Shown here: positions 1 to 7,396 of the stretch, one piece after another | How the letters are laid out: the number at the start of each line of letters is the position of its first letter | Position numbering within the stretch: position 1 is the stretch's first letter | Origin: CAXBNV01 sp963977185 | Lineage (GTDB): Bacteria > Pseudomonadota > Gammaproteobacteria > JAGOUU01 | Reading direction: 5' to 3' | NCBI GenBank assembly: GCA_963977185.1 | Contig: CAXBNV010000029.1 | Span: 1-19,397 of the forward strand | Length of the DNA: 19,397 nt | Position numbers and translations under genes: made by a program | The notes under the pieces: generated by a model | The model's input: only the letters and a program-made list of their open reading frames with translations | Told to the model about the DNA's origin: nothing | Database searches by the model: none

Positions 1-24
1 ATAATAACAACAAAGTGGCTAATT

Positions 25-879
25 ATGAAAAATATAAAAATCATTTTTATATTAAGTTTTCTGTTATCAATAAAAAATCTATTTGCTGTAAATATTCCTA
101 AAGATTTAGACATCACAGATTCTATAAAACAAGACATAGAAAAAATATCAAAGCTAAAAATCGATAAAAAATTTTCAAGTTTTGTTTATGATGCAGAATT
201 TGCAAAGCAAGCAGAATTAGATATTAAAAAAGCAGTTAAGTTACCAGAAAACATGCATGGCGCAGGAATTTCTGTTGTTGAGTATAAGCCTGAAACTGAT
301 AAGAGATTTGCTGAGTATAATTGCAGAATTCATTTTATTTTAAAAAATAAAGATGATTATTGGCTTCCTAAAGATAGTTATGGTTCTTGGTTTGACATTC
401 GTAATATTAGTGATGGAATTGAGGAATTAACAGGAGCTGATAATGTTCAGTTTGGGTATGTTGCACAAGATTATTCTATGAGATCATTTATAGGTAATGT
501 TACTAAAAATTCTACTGCTAATATGCAAATTAGAGCAGGAAGTATAATTTTAAATAAATATATGAAAAATATTTATCCTGGTATGACTTATGTAGAATAT
601 TATAAAGGTTGTTCTTTTTTTCCTGAAATAAGTGAAGGAGTTTCTATTTGGCTTGAAAAAAATAACGGTCCTGATTTTCAAGTTCAAACTGCTATCCCAC
701 TTTTATATAAATTTTTTTATGAATTTCAGCTTCCTCAAAAACTGTTGCTGGATTCATGTCAATATATTCAAAAAGCATATAATCAAAGAGATTGGAATTT
801 AGCGCTGCGAATGTCAGATTCAGGAATTCCTAATTCTATTAGATTAAAAAATACAAAAGATATTTATAGTTGTAATTAA
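25..879 (+). CDS. Secreted protein of unknown function
   Basis: I do not recognise this 284-residue protein. It begins with a textbook signal peptide: Lys at positions 2 and 5, a hydrophobic stretch at about residues 6-20 (IIFILSFLLSI) and a likely cleavage site after LFA near residue 22. The mature part should therefore be periplasmic, outer-membrane attached or exported. There is no lipobox cysteine near the cleavage site and no further convincing membrane segment. The mature chain has a few cysteines (in NCRIHF, GCSFF, DSCQY and the C-terminal SCN), enough for disulfides. Aromatic residues are common and no catalytic motif is evident. The gene lies 24 bases upstream of a lipase gene on the same strand and is probably cotranscribed with it, so a partner or inhibitor role for that lipase is possible, but this is inference from position only. 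The ATG at 25 is chosen because it starts the signal peptide directly. Confidence 0.75.
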   Translation: MKNIKIIFILSFLLSIKNLFAVNIPKDLDITDSIKQDIEKISKLKIDKKFSSFVYDAEFAKQAELDIKKAVKLPENMHGAGISVVEYKPETDKRFAEYNCRIHFILKNKDDYWLPKDSYGSWFDIRNISDGIEELTGADNVQFGYVAQDYSMRSFIGNVTKNSTANMQIRAGSIILNKYMKNIYPGMTYVEYYKGCSFFPEISEGVSIWLEKNNGPDFQVQTAIPLLYKFFYEFQLPQKLLLDSCQYIQKAYNQRDWNLALRMSDSGIPNSIRLKNTKDIYSCN

Positions 880-903
880 TAAGAATAAAAAAGGCTATTT
901 GAC

Positions 904-1689
904 ATGCATTATACTGTTCAAGATTATGTAAGAATCTGTGATGATGTATATTATCCCGAAGTAGATTTTTATTATCCAGATATTAAAAAAAATGATGATG
1001 ATAATATTCCAGATAAAAAAGGGTATTATAAAAATAGTTTTCTTAAAGAAGATCATGAATGGGTAAGAAAAGATTTTTCTAAATTGGATAGTAAAGGATT
1101 TTTTGCCGCATATTATGTAAAAAAAAATAACCCCACAGAAGGGATAATTGCCTTTAGAGGCAGTGATGATTTTTATGATTTTGCATATCATGATTTTAAG
1201 CTGGCATTAGGAGAATGGCCTGAATCTTATAATAAAGCTTTTGATTTTTATGAAGAGATTGTAACAACATACTTTCCAACATTCCTAGCCTTCACAGGCC
1301 ATTCTTTAGGTGGTGCTCTTGCCCAACTAGTAGGCATTGAAGCAAATAATACAAGATTTAGTAACTTAAAATATCCAGTAGTATGTTTCAATGCTCCGCA
1401 AATGGGTTATCTAATAAGATATAATCCTAATAAAAAATCAAGCTCAAATATTGATAGAAGTATTGATACTATTGCTCATTCATTGCTAATTAATAAAAAA
1501 TATCAACATAGTCAATCAGCAACCATGGGGTTTACTAGTGCTGTGCTAGGTAAGCTTCCTGAAATGTTTAGCAATGCAGAAATGCTATACAAACATATTA
1601 TTTCTTATAAAGATTTAAATATAACTGAAAACATGAAAACACAAAACTGTGTTGCGGTGCATCATGAGCGGCACTCTACTCTTGTATGA
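904..1689 (+). CDS. Class 3-type lipase / alpha-beta hydrolase
   Basis: A 261-residue serine hydrolase of the Lipase_3 (triacylglycerol lipase-like) group. The nucleophile elbow is GHSLGGALAQ, with Ser134 as the expected nucleophile. It is preceded by the family's AFRGSDD block (residues about 83-89), which normally supplies the oxyanion hole, and followed by FNAPQMG (about 162-168), which matches the usual FNxPxxG strand. The remaining triad is less certain: Asp184 or Asp188 and His231 (in KHIISY) are candidates. There is no signal peptide or membrane segment, so the enzyme is cytoplasmic or exported by a leaderless route. An AAGG at 891-894 sits 9 bases before the ATG. Expected activity is hydrolysis of an acyl ester such as a lipid or phospholipid; the substrate cannot be read from sequence. 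The last 15 or so residues (Cys- and His-rich) do not resemble the family core. The secreted protein gene just upstream may be functionally linked. Confidence 0.8.
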   Translation: MHYTVQDYVRICDDVYYPEVDFYYPDIKKNDDDNIPDKKGYYKNSFLKEDHEWVRKDFSKLDSKGFFAAYYVKKNNPTEGIIAFRGSDDFYDFAYHDFKLALGEWPESYNKAFDFYEEIVTTYFPTFLAFTGHSLGGALAQLVGIEANNTRFSNLKYPVVCFNAPQMGYLIRYNPNKKSSSNIDRSIDTIAHSLLINKKYQHSQSATMGFTSAVLGKLPEMFSNAEMLYKHIISYKDLNITENMKTQNCVAVHHERHSTLV

Positions 1690-1720
1690 GTCTATGCTTT
1701 ATAAGTTAAAATAAAGACTC
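1688..1720 (+). terminator. Weak stem-loop after the lipase gene
   Basis: GAGTCT (1688-1693), overlapping the lipase stop codon, is complementary to AGACTC (1715-1720). The 21-base spacer can form only imperfect inner pairing, and the sequence that follows (TTGTTATCTT) is T-rich but not a clean tract. It may act as a weak terminator or a 3' stabilising hairpin. Confidence 0.25.
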
Positions 1721-1785
1721 TTGTTATCTTAAAAAAATTGAGTCAAAATATAAAGCAATTTTCATATACATTACAGGTATTAAGC

Positions 1786-2811
1786 ATGACTTTCAAAAAA
1801 AATATATTAATAACAGGTGGAGCAGGTTTCATTGGCTCAAATTTTGTGCCATATTTTGTCAATAAATATCCAGAATATAGAATTATAAACTTAGATATTT
1901 TAACTTATGCTGGAGATTTAAATAATTTAACAGAAATTGAAAATTCTGATAATTATATTTTTATCAAAGGTGATATTTGCAATAAAGATTTAGTTAAAAA
2001 TATTTTTGAAGAATATAAAATTAATGGTGTAATTAATTTTGCAGCAGAAAGTCATGTTGATAATTCAATTTCAGGCCCAGAGCCATTTATAAAAACTAAT
2101 ATAGAAGGTACCTTTAATTTATTAGATATATCTAGAAATCACTGGATGGATGGACCAAATCAATATAAAAATAATTATAAAGATGCAAGATTTCATCATA
2201 TATCAACTGATGAAGTATATGGAACTTTAGGGGATACAGGTTTATTCAAAGAAGATACGGCTTATGCGCCAAATTCACCATACAGTGCATCAAAAGCATC
2301 ATCTGATTTTCTGACTCGAGCATATCATCATACTTATGGCATGAATACTACAATGTCAAATTGCTCTAATAATTATGGACCAAAACAACATGATGAAAAA
2401 TTAATCCCAGTTATTATCAAAAAAGCTTTAAATAAAGAGCCTATTCCTATATATGGAGATGGTAAAAATATCAGAGATTGGCTTTATGTTTTAGATCATT
2501 GTACAGGTATTGATTTAGTTTACCATAATGGCATATCAGGAGAGTCTTATAATATAGGCGGCAATAATGAGAAAAATAATTTAGAAGTTGTATCTGAAAT
2601 TTGTAATGTTTTAGATGAGATAAAGCCTTTAGGTAATAATAAAAAATATGAAGATTTAATTACCTTTGTAAAAGACAGGGCAGGGCATGATAAACGTTAT
2701 GCAATTGATGCAACTAAAATAACGAAAGAATTAGGTTGGCAAGCAAAAGAAAATTTTGCAACAGGAATAAGAAAAACTATAAATTGGTATTTAAGTAAAT
2801 ATAATATTTAA
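1786..2811 (+). CDS. rfbB: dTDP-glucose 4,6-dehydratase
   Basis: A 341-residue extended short-chain dehydrogenase of the RmlB family. It converts dTDP-D-glucose to dTDP-4-keto-6-deoxy-D-glucose, the entry step to dTDP-rhamnose and other deoxysugars of surface polysaccharides. The N-terminal NAD-binding motif GGAGFIGS sits at about residues 10-17. The active site is STDEVYG, with the catalytic Thr141-Asp142-Glu143 trio, and the Tyr166-x3-Lys170 pair in YSASK. NNYGPKQ and RDWLYVLDH are also typical of the family. The open frame extends 16 codons upstream to a TTG at 1738, but the family N-terminus begins at the ATG at 1786, which has an AGG at 1774-1776, so I use that start. None of the usual partners (rmlA, rmlC, rmlD) is in the window; the product must be used by enzymes encoded elsewhere. 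It converges on the mutase gene. Confidence 0.93.
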   Translation: MTFKKNILITGGAGFIGSNFVPYFVNKYPEYRIINLDILTYAGDLNNLTEIENSDNYIFIKGDICNKDLVKNIFEEYKINGVINFAAESHVDNSISGPEPFIKTNIEGTFNLLDISRNHWMDGPNQYKNNYKDARFHHISTDEVYGTLGDTGLFKEDTAYAPNSPYSASKASSDFLTRAYHHTYGMNTTMSNCSNNYGPKQHDEKLIPVIIKKALNKEPIPIYGDGKNIRDWLYVLDHCTGIDLVYHNGISGESYNIGGNNEKNNLEVVSEICNVLDEIKPLGNNKKYEDLITFVKDRAGHDKRYAIDATKITKELGWQAKENFATGIRKTINWYLSKYNI

Positions 2812-2835
2812 AAAGTTATATAAAAAAAGAGAAAG

Positions 2836-2866
2836 CTTTGCATCTTGTTTAAATCAAAATGCAAAG
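2836..2866. terminator. Hairpin terminator between convergent rfbB and algC-like genes
   Basis: CTTTGCATCTTG (2836-2847) pairs with CAAAATGCAAAG (2855-2866): twelve positions with one C-A mismatch and a 7-base loop. Read on the minus strand the stem is followed by CTTTCTCTTTTTTTA, a good U-rich tail, so it best fits termination of the algC-like transcript. On the plus strand the tail is poor, but the stem could still mark the 3' end of rfbB mRNA. Confidence 0.55.
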
Positions 2867-2893
2867 TAGTATTAAATGAGCGAAGCGAATAAA

Positions 2894-2949
2894 CTTTTTT
2901 TTCGTAAAGAAAAAGGCGAATTTTAGTTCGCACAAAAAGATTTCAACGA
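2894..2949 (+). repeat. Dispersed structured repeat, copy 1
   Basis: Two adjacent hairpins followed by a conserved tail. Hairpin I runs from 2894 to 2915 (a C plus eight T pairing with AAAGAAAAAG, loop CGTA). Hairpin II is GCGAATTTTAGTTCGC at 2916-2931, a 6-bp stem with a TTTA loop and one T-G wobble. The tail CACAAAAAGATTTCAACGA ends at 2949. The 45-base core 2905-2949 matches 19388-19344 on the opposite strand at 37 of 45 positions without gaps. It lies between convergent genes, next to a separate terminator-like hairpin. I do not recognise it as a named repeat family. Confidence 0.7.
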
Positions 2950-2967
2950 ACTAAAAATCCAAATAAA

Positions 2968-4383
2968 TTACATCCATTCAACTTCAGGTGCAACTTTTAA
3001 AAGCTCTCGTTTAAAAGTATCTTGAATTTCATCAATACATTTCTGATCTTTAGCTTCAAACCGTAATACTAAATTAGGTGTAGTATTCGATGCTCTAACT
3101 AATCCCCAGCCATCAGTATATTCTATTCTAAGGCCATCAATGTCTATTTTTTTACAATCTCCAAACTGGCCTGTTTTGGCAAGCTCAGTAATAATTGCAT
3201 GCTTTCTAGTTTCTGATGTAAGAATATTAATTTCAGGAGTGCTAATACTATTATCATCAAATTTTTCCATAAGCTCAGAAAAAGTTATTTTTTGATTTGC
3301 TTTTATTTCAGCATAATAATCTAATAATCTAACAGCTGAGTATATGCCATCATCAAAACCATACCAGTTATCAACAAAAAACATATGACCGCTCATTTCT
3401 CCAGCAAGTAATGCGCCACTTTCTTTAATTTTAGATTTAATTAAAGAATGACCAGTGCAATACATTAAAGGTATTCCATTATGATCTTTAATAACTTTTT
3501 CTAAATGTCTGCAGCATTTTACATCATATACAATAGTTGCTTGAGGATGTTTCTTTAATACATCAACAGCAAATAACATTAAGATTCTATCAGGAAAAAT
3601 AACTTCAGTTTTATTAGTAACAACACCTAATCTATCCGCATCTCCATCAAAAGCAAGACCCAAATCAGCATTATGTTCTAACACAGCTTGTTGTAAGTCT
3701 TTTAAATTAGCTAATTTTGCCGGATCAGGGTGATGATTAGGAAAGCTACCATCTGGCTCGCTAAATAAATCGATTACTTCACAGCCTAATTCTCGAAGTA
3801 AATGAGGAGCAACAATCCCTGCAACACCATTACCAGAATCTATTACAACTTTAAGATTTTTTAAATTTTGTTTTGTAGCATCATTTATTAATATTTTTTG
3901 TAAAATATCTTGTTTATAATTTTCAATAGCATCATCACAGGTTATTAATTTACCTTGATGATTAGATTTTTGATATTCTTTGTTCTGAATAGTGTGAGCT
4001 AGAGCTTCAAGAGCATCTCCATAAAAAGAAGAATTATTAATAATAATCTTCATGCCGTTATATTCAGAAGGGTTATGGCTTCCTGTTATAATTATGCCAT
4101 TTAAAAAATCTTTAGTTGCAACATAATGATATAAAACTGGTGTTGGTGCTGTGCCTATGTAATAAACATCTATTCCAGCGTCAATAAATCCTTGAGATAA
4201 ATTATTAAAAAGACTATCTCCAGATAATCTAGCATCTTTTGCGATTACTATTTTATTAGTATTGTCTTTATTATTACTTATTTGATTACCAAGACTAAGG
4301 CCTATTTCATAAGCAATTTCATTGGTTAAATCTTCATTATAAATGCCTCTAATATCATATTTACGAAAAATATCCATGCTCAT
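2968..4383 (-). CDS. algC: Phosphomannomutase/phosphoglucomutase
   Basis: A 471-residue alpha-D-phosphohexomutase close in length to Pseudomonas AlgC (about 463). It interconverts hexose 6-phosphate and hexose 1-phosphate, feeding GDP-mannose or UDP-glucose-derived precursors for surface glycans. The phosphoserine loop is TGSHNPSEYNG, with Ser102 as the phosphorylated residue. The metal-binding loop is DGDADR at 246-251, the sugar-specificity loop is GEMSGH at 328-333, and the C-terminal phosphate-binding loop is RASNTTPNLVLR. GEMSGH is the version seen in enzymes acting on both mannose and glucose phosphates, so the dual name is preferred; exact substrate preference cannot be read from sequence. 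Met1 at 4383 and Met3 at 4377 are both possible starts. A good promoter lies just upstream. The gene is separated by about 130 bases from the FAD oxidase gene on the same strand and converges on rfbB. Confidence 0.9.
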   Translation of the reverse strand: MSMDIFRKYDIRGIYNEDLTNEIAYEIGLSLGNQISNNKDNTNKIVIAKDARLSGDSLFNNLSQGFIDAGIDVYYIGTAPTPVLYHYVATKDFLNGIIITGSHNPSEYNGMKIIINNSSFYGDALEALAHTIQNKEYQKSNHQGKLITCDDAIENYKQDILQKILINDATKQNLKNLKVVIDSGNGVAGIVAPHLLRELGCEVIDLFSEPDGSFPNHHPDPAKLANLKDLQQAVLEHNADLGLAFDGDADRLGVVTNKTEVIFPDRILMLFAVDVLKKHPQATIVYDVKCCRHLEKVIKDHNGIPLMYCTGHSLIKSKIKESGALLAGEMSGHMFFVDNWYGFDDGIYSAVRLLDYYAEIKANQKITFSELMEKFDDNSISTPEINILTSETRKHAIITELAKTGQFGDCKKIDIDGLRIEYTDGWGLVRASNTTPNLVLRFEAKDQKCIDEIQDTFKRELLKVAPEVEWM

Positions 4384-4420
4384 TTTATTGTTATTCCCAT
4401 TGCTTAATAAATAAACTTTA

Positions 4421-4449
4421 ATGATAACCTTGGTTTTAAATTATGTTAA
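4421..4449 (-). promoter_or_regulatory. Sigma-70-type promoter of the algC-like gene
   Basis: On the minus strand, TTAACA (4449-4444, 5 of 6 to the -35 consensus) is followed after exactly 17 bases by TATCAT (4426-4421, 5 of 6 to the -10 consensus). This predicts a start of transcription near 4414 and a leader of about 30 bases before the ATG at 4383. The gene therefore has its own promoter and need not depend on readthrough from the oxidase gene. Confidence 0.5.
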
Positions 4450-4513
4450 GGTATTTATTATGTTAATTTTAATAAATTCAATTATGATGAGCTTGAAACT
4501 ACTAGAGTTTTTA

Positions 4514-5851
4514 TTAAACAAATAACCTATCAAATTGCATTGATCTAAATAAATTATCAGGATCTACTTGATTTTTAATCTTAAGAAATTTATCTAAATT
4601 AGCATAGCTTTCTTTAAAAACAGTTTTAGACATTCTGGCATCTTTAGTTAAATAAATTTTTCCATTATAGTCTAAGATTTTTTTATCTAAATTATTTAAA
4701 AATTTAAAAATATTTGTACTTATTTTAAAATCCAAAGTTAATGTATAGCCTAGTTTAGGAAATGATAAATAATTATTATTTGCATTGCCAAATAATTTTA
4801 ATACTGCAAGGTTAGGGTATTGTTGATAATTTTTAATATATTGTAATATATTAAATAAATTATTTATACCATTATCATCTTTTGGTATTACAAATTGATA
4901 CTGCAAAAAACCTTGTTTTCCATAAATATAATTCCAATTATTAATCTTGTCTAAAGGATAAAAAAAATTATCATAATGAGTAATATATGTTGCTGATGAC
5001 TTTAAGCTTTTTTGATAATATAATTTATTGAATATACTCATAGAGTATTTATTCAAAACAAAATCAGGAAAATAAAACGGAATATTTAATTTACCTTTAT
5101 TATGGGGATTTAGATTATTAGATAGAGCATATTGAGAGTATTTATTTTCATGCTCACCTAATAGAATAATACCTCTACCTAAATTATTATTGCCATTAAT
5201 GCAATCAAGCCATGCTGCAGAATAATTATAGCTTTCATGCTCTTCAAGTTTTTCTAGGGTATCTCTTAAATTCTTAGTTTTTATTATGGTTTGTTTTATA
5301 AAAGTTGATTTAATAGGAGTTAACTGCAAAGTTGCCTCTATAATTATACCTGTAAGTCCCATGCCGCCACAGGTTGCATAAAAAATTTCAGGATTTTCAG
5401 ATTGTGAGCAATTTATTATCTCACCAGTTGCCAGAATGAGTTTTATATTTTTAATAAACTCACTAAAGCAGCCATCAATATGATGATTTTTACCATGTAC
5501 ATCACTTGCTATAGCGCCACCTATAGTTATAAATTTAGTTCCAGGAGTTACAGGTAAGAACCAACCTTTAGGGGCTAAATATTTTAATATATTATCTAAA
5601 GTTACTCCTGCAAGACAAGATAATAATCCAGTTTTTTCATCAAAACTTATAAAGTGATTTAGTTTAGTAGTATCAAAAATATTTTTAGCTAAAGCACTAT
5701 CTCCATAGCTGCGTCCCATTCCTCTTGCTATTATAGAATTAGTTTTTTTTGAACTATCTAAATATTCTATTATTTGATTAGCACTTTCTGGACTAAATAT
5801 TTTAGTCTTTATTTTGGGGTACAGTCCCCATCCTGAGATTTCTTTGGTCAT
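4514..5851 (-). CDS. FAD-linked sugar oxidase, DprE1/ALO-like
   Basis: A 445-residue flavoprotein with an N-terminal FAD_binding_4 (VAO/PCMH) domain and a C-terminal half like D-arabinono-1,4-lactone oxidases. FAD-domain signatures are RGMGRSYGDSAL (residues 43-54), PVTPGTKFITIGGAIASDVH (100-119), HGKNHH (119-124) and GGMGLTGIIIEATL (162-175). The arrangement of GRSYGDSA and DVHGKNHH closely resembles decaprenylphosphoryl-ribose oxidase DprE1, the mycobacterial enzyme that oxidises a lipid-linked ribose before epimerisation. Gram-negative relatives are often found near polysaccharide genes, which fits the neighbouring mutase and rfbB. The partner reductase DprE2 is not in the window. No signal peptide is present, so it should act in the cytoplasm or at the inner face of the membrane. 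The substrate is unknown; a lipid-linked sugar or a sugar lactone are the main options. Confidence 0.8.
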   Translation of the reverse strand: MTKEISGWGLYPKIKTKIFSPESANQIIEYLDSSKKTNSIIARGMGRSYGDSALAKNIFDTTKLNHFISFDEKTGLLSCLAGVTLDNILKYLAPKGWFLPVTPGTKFITIGGAIASDVHGKNHHIDGCFSEFIKNIKLILATGEIINCSQSENPEIFYATCGGMGLTGIIIEATLQLTPIKSTFIKQTIIKTKNLRDTLEKLEEHESYNYSAAWLDCINGNNNLGRGIILLGEHENKYSQYALSNNLNPHNKGKLNIPFYFPDFVLNKYSMSIFNKLYYQKSLKSSATYITHYDNFFYPLDKINNWNYIYGKQGFLQYQFVIPKDDNGINNLFNILQYIKNYQQYPNLAVLKLFGNANNNYLSFPKLGYTLTLDFKISTNIFKFLNNLDKKILDYNGKIYLTKDARMSKTVFKESYANLDKFLKIKNQVDPDNLFRSMQFDRLFV

Positions 5852-5874
5852 ATGATTTTAATATTTTATAGTGT

Positions 5875-5880
5875 TATAAT
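5875..5880 (+). promoter_or_regulatory. Candidate -10 box for the MATE gene
   Basis: A perfect TATAAT lies 41 bases before the MATE start codon, inside the 70-base divergent gap shared with the oxidase gene. No good -35 box is seen at 16-18 bases upstream, and in DNA this AT-rich the hexamer alone is weak evidence. The gap must hold promoters for both strands if neither gene is read through. Confidence 0.3.
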
Positions 5881-5921
5881 TTAATTTTAGTCTTAATTAC
5901 CTATTTTGTTTTAAACTTTTT

Positions 5922-7322
5922 ATGCCAGTATTATCTAAAAAACCAGAATACAAATTATTATCAAAATATAAGCCAGGAAGTCTGCCAGAGCTAATGCTTA
6001 TAGCTTTCCCTTTGATGTTAAGCTTTTTATCAGGAAACTTAATGTTTTTTTTCGATAGATTAATTATGGCAAGTTATAGTCTTGATGCAATGAATGCTAT
6101 CTCGATAGCTGGGATAATTGCAGCTGTTTTACAATACGCCCCAATAGGTATAGCTGGTATTGCTGAAGTTTTTGTTGGCCAATATAATGGAGCAAAAGAA
6201 TATAAAAAAATAGCCAAACCAGTTTGGCAGATGATTTATTTTGCCTTATTATTCAGCATAATATGTTTTCCAGTTGCTCAATTTGCAGGCCCATATCTTA
6301 TTGCTAAAGATTATGAAGAGTTAGGATTGCCATTTTTTAAATTAATTGTAAGCTTTGCTTGGCTTATGCCATTATATGCAGCTTTAACTAGTTTTTATAT
6401 TGGGCGAGGCAAAGTTATTTTTGTTACAATCGTTAGTATTGTTGCAAATGTTATTAATCTAGTTTTAGATATAGTTTTAGTTTTTGGTGTATCTGATATT
6501 ATTCCATCAATGGGAACTAAAGGAGCAGCATTAGCGACTATAACAGCGCAAATTATACAAGTATTAATCTTATTAATCGGTTTTTTTAGTAAAGCTCATA
6601 TTCAAGAGTTTGGAGTGTTAGATTATAAGTTTGATAAAGCATTATTTCTTAAATGTTTAAAAATAGGTTTGCCAACAACGATCGCTCATTTTATCGAAAT
6701 TGCGGCATGGGCTTTTTTATTAAATATCGTGGCAATATATTCAGCTTTATATTTAACTGTTATAACAATAGGTCAAAATATTTTAATTTTATTAGCCTTT
6801 GTTAATGACGGTTTATCAAGAGCAGTTACAACAGTTGCATCCAATATAATAGGCGCTAAGTTTAAAAAAATTAAAATGAATCTTTTATTATTAAAAAGAT
6901 TGAATGTAACGATGTATAAACTGCAAGTGTTGATATCTTTATTTGCAGGTTTATTCTTAATTATTTTTCATAATATTTTAATCCAAGCTTTTATAGGTAG
7001 TGATGCTTATTCTATGGAATATGACATGTTGCTAGGTATTTTAAATAAAACTTTAATTTGGATTTGGTTATATATACTAATAGATGGCTGTGTTTGGGCA
7101 AATGTAGGTTTGTTAACCGCAGCAGGAGATACTAAGTTTATAATGTTAGTAAACGGATTAACCGTATGGGTTGTTGCAGTATTACCAATAGCTATTCTGA
7201 TTTATTACTATAATATAGGCCCAGATAAAATTTGGATTTTTAATGTTCTTTATGCACTCGTAGGACTTGCTTGTTATATTCTTCGAATAAAATATAAAGG
7301 CATTTTTAAAAGATTAGTGTAA
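5922..7322 (+). CDS. MATE-family efflux transporter
   Basis: A 466-residue integral inner-membrane protein with about twelve hydrophobic segments, the usual size and topology of multidrug and toxin extrusion (MATE) exporters, which expel cations or other small molecules in exchange for Na+ or H+. The first segment contains the family-typical FPLMLSFLSGNLMFFFDRLI, with Asp45-Arg46. The repeat-like second half begins near residue 240 (GLPTTIAHFIEIAAW), matching the pseudo-twofold symmetry of the family. Other features are AEVFVGQYNGAKEYKKI in the first half and SNIIGAKFKKIKMN in the second, the loop equivalents that follow the second segment of each half. Substrate cannot be inferred. It is read away from the oxidase gene and lies 74 bases before ftsL, in the place where mraZ and rsmH usually stand. 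No link to wall synthesis is evident. Confidence 0.85.
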   Translation: MPVLSKKPEYKLLSKYKPGSLPELMLIAFPLMLSFLSGNLMFFFDRLIMASYSLDAMNAISIAGIIAAVLQYAPIGIAGIAEVFVGQYNGAKEYKKIAKPVWQMIYFALLFSIICFPVAQFAGPYLIAKDYEELGLPFFKLIVSFAWLMPLYAALTSFYIGRGKVIFVTIVSIVANVINLVLDIVLVFGVSDIIPSMGTKGAALATITAQIIQVLILLIGFFSKAHIQEFGVLDYKFDKALFLKCLKIGLPTTIAHFIEIAAWAFLLNIVAIYSALYLTVITIGQNILILLAFVNDGLSRAVTTVASNIIGAKFKKIKMNLLLLKRLNVTMYKLQVLISLFAGLFLIIFHNILIQAFIGSDAYSMEYDMLLGILNKTLIWIWLYILIDGCVWANVGLLTAAGDTKFIMLVNGLTVWVVAVLPIAILIYYYNIGPDKIWIFNVLYALVGLACYILRIKYKGIFKRLV

Positions 7323-7333
7323 TATTCAAAAAT

Positions 7334-7362
7334 TTTGCACAACACAATAAATATCTTATAAT
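7334..7362 (+). promoter_or_regulatory. Likely promoter of the dcw cluster
   Basis: A perfect -10 box TATAAT (7357-7362) is preceded after 17 bases by TTTGCA (7334-7339, 4 of 6 to consensus). Transcription would start near 7369, about 28 bases before the ftsL ATG. Because mraZ/rsmH and their usual promoter are absent, this is the best candidate to drive ftsL through murG. Confidence 0.45.
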
Positions 7363-7364
7363 TT

Positions 7365-7382
7365 ACTTATATAAGAATAAGT
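7365..7382. promoter_or_regulatory. Palindrome over the predicted dcw start site
   Basis: CTTATATAAG (7366-7375) is a perfect 10-bp palindrome, and the flanking ACTTAT (7365-7370) and ATAAGT (7377-7382) form a second, overlapping inverted repeat. It begins 3 bases after the -10 box, where a repressor would block initiation. In AT-rich DNA such a palindrome can also occur by chance. Confidence 0.25.
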
Positions 7383-7396
7383 TATATTTTGTTTCT

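Noticed and set aside
895..1191. Open frame on the minus strand inside the lipase gene
   Set aside because: It is antisense to a clear lipase, and its Ile/Phe-rich translation is what AT-rich antisense sequence gives; no motif or ribosome site.
1738..1785. Upstream TTG extension of rfbB by 16 codons
   Set aside because: The extra residues do not match the RmlB N-terminus, whereas the ATG at 1786 fits both the family start and an AGG site.
2876..2926. 16-codon plus-strand frame (MSEANK...) running into repeat copy 1
   Set aside because: No ribosome site, and the left part of the repeat differs in amino acids between copies, so no sign of coding selection there.
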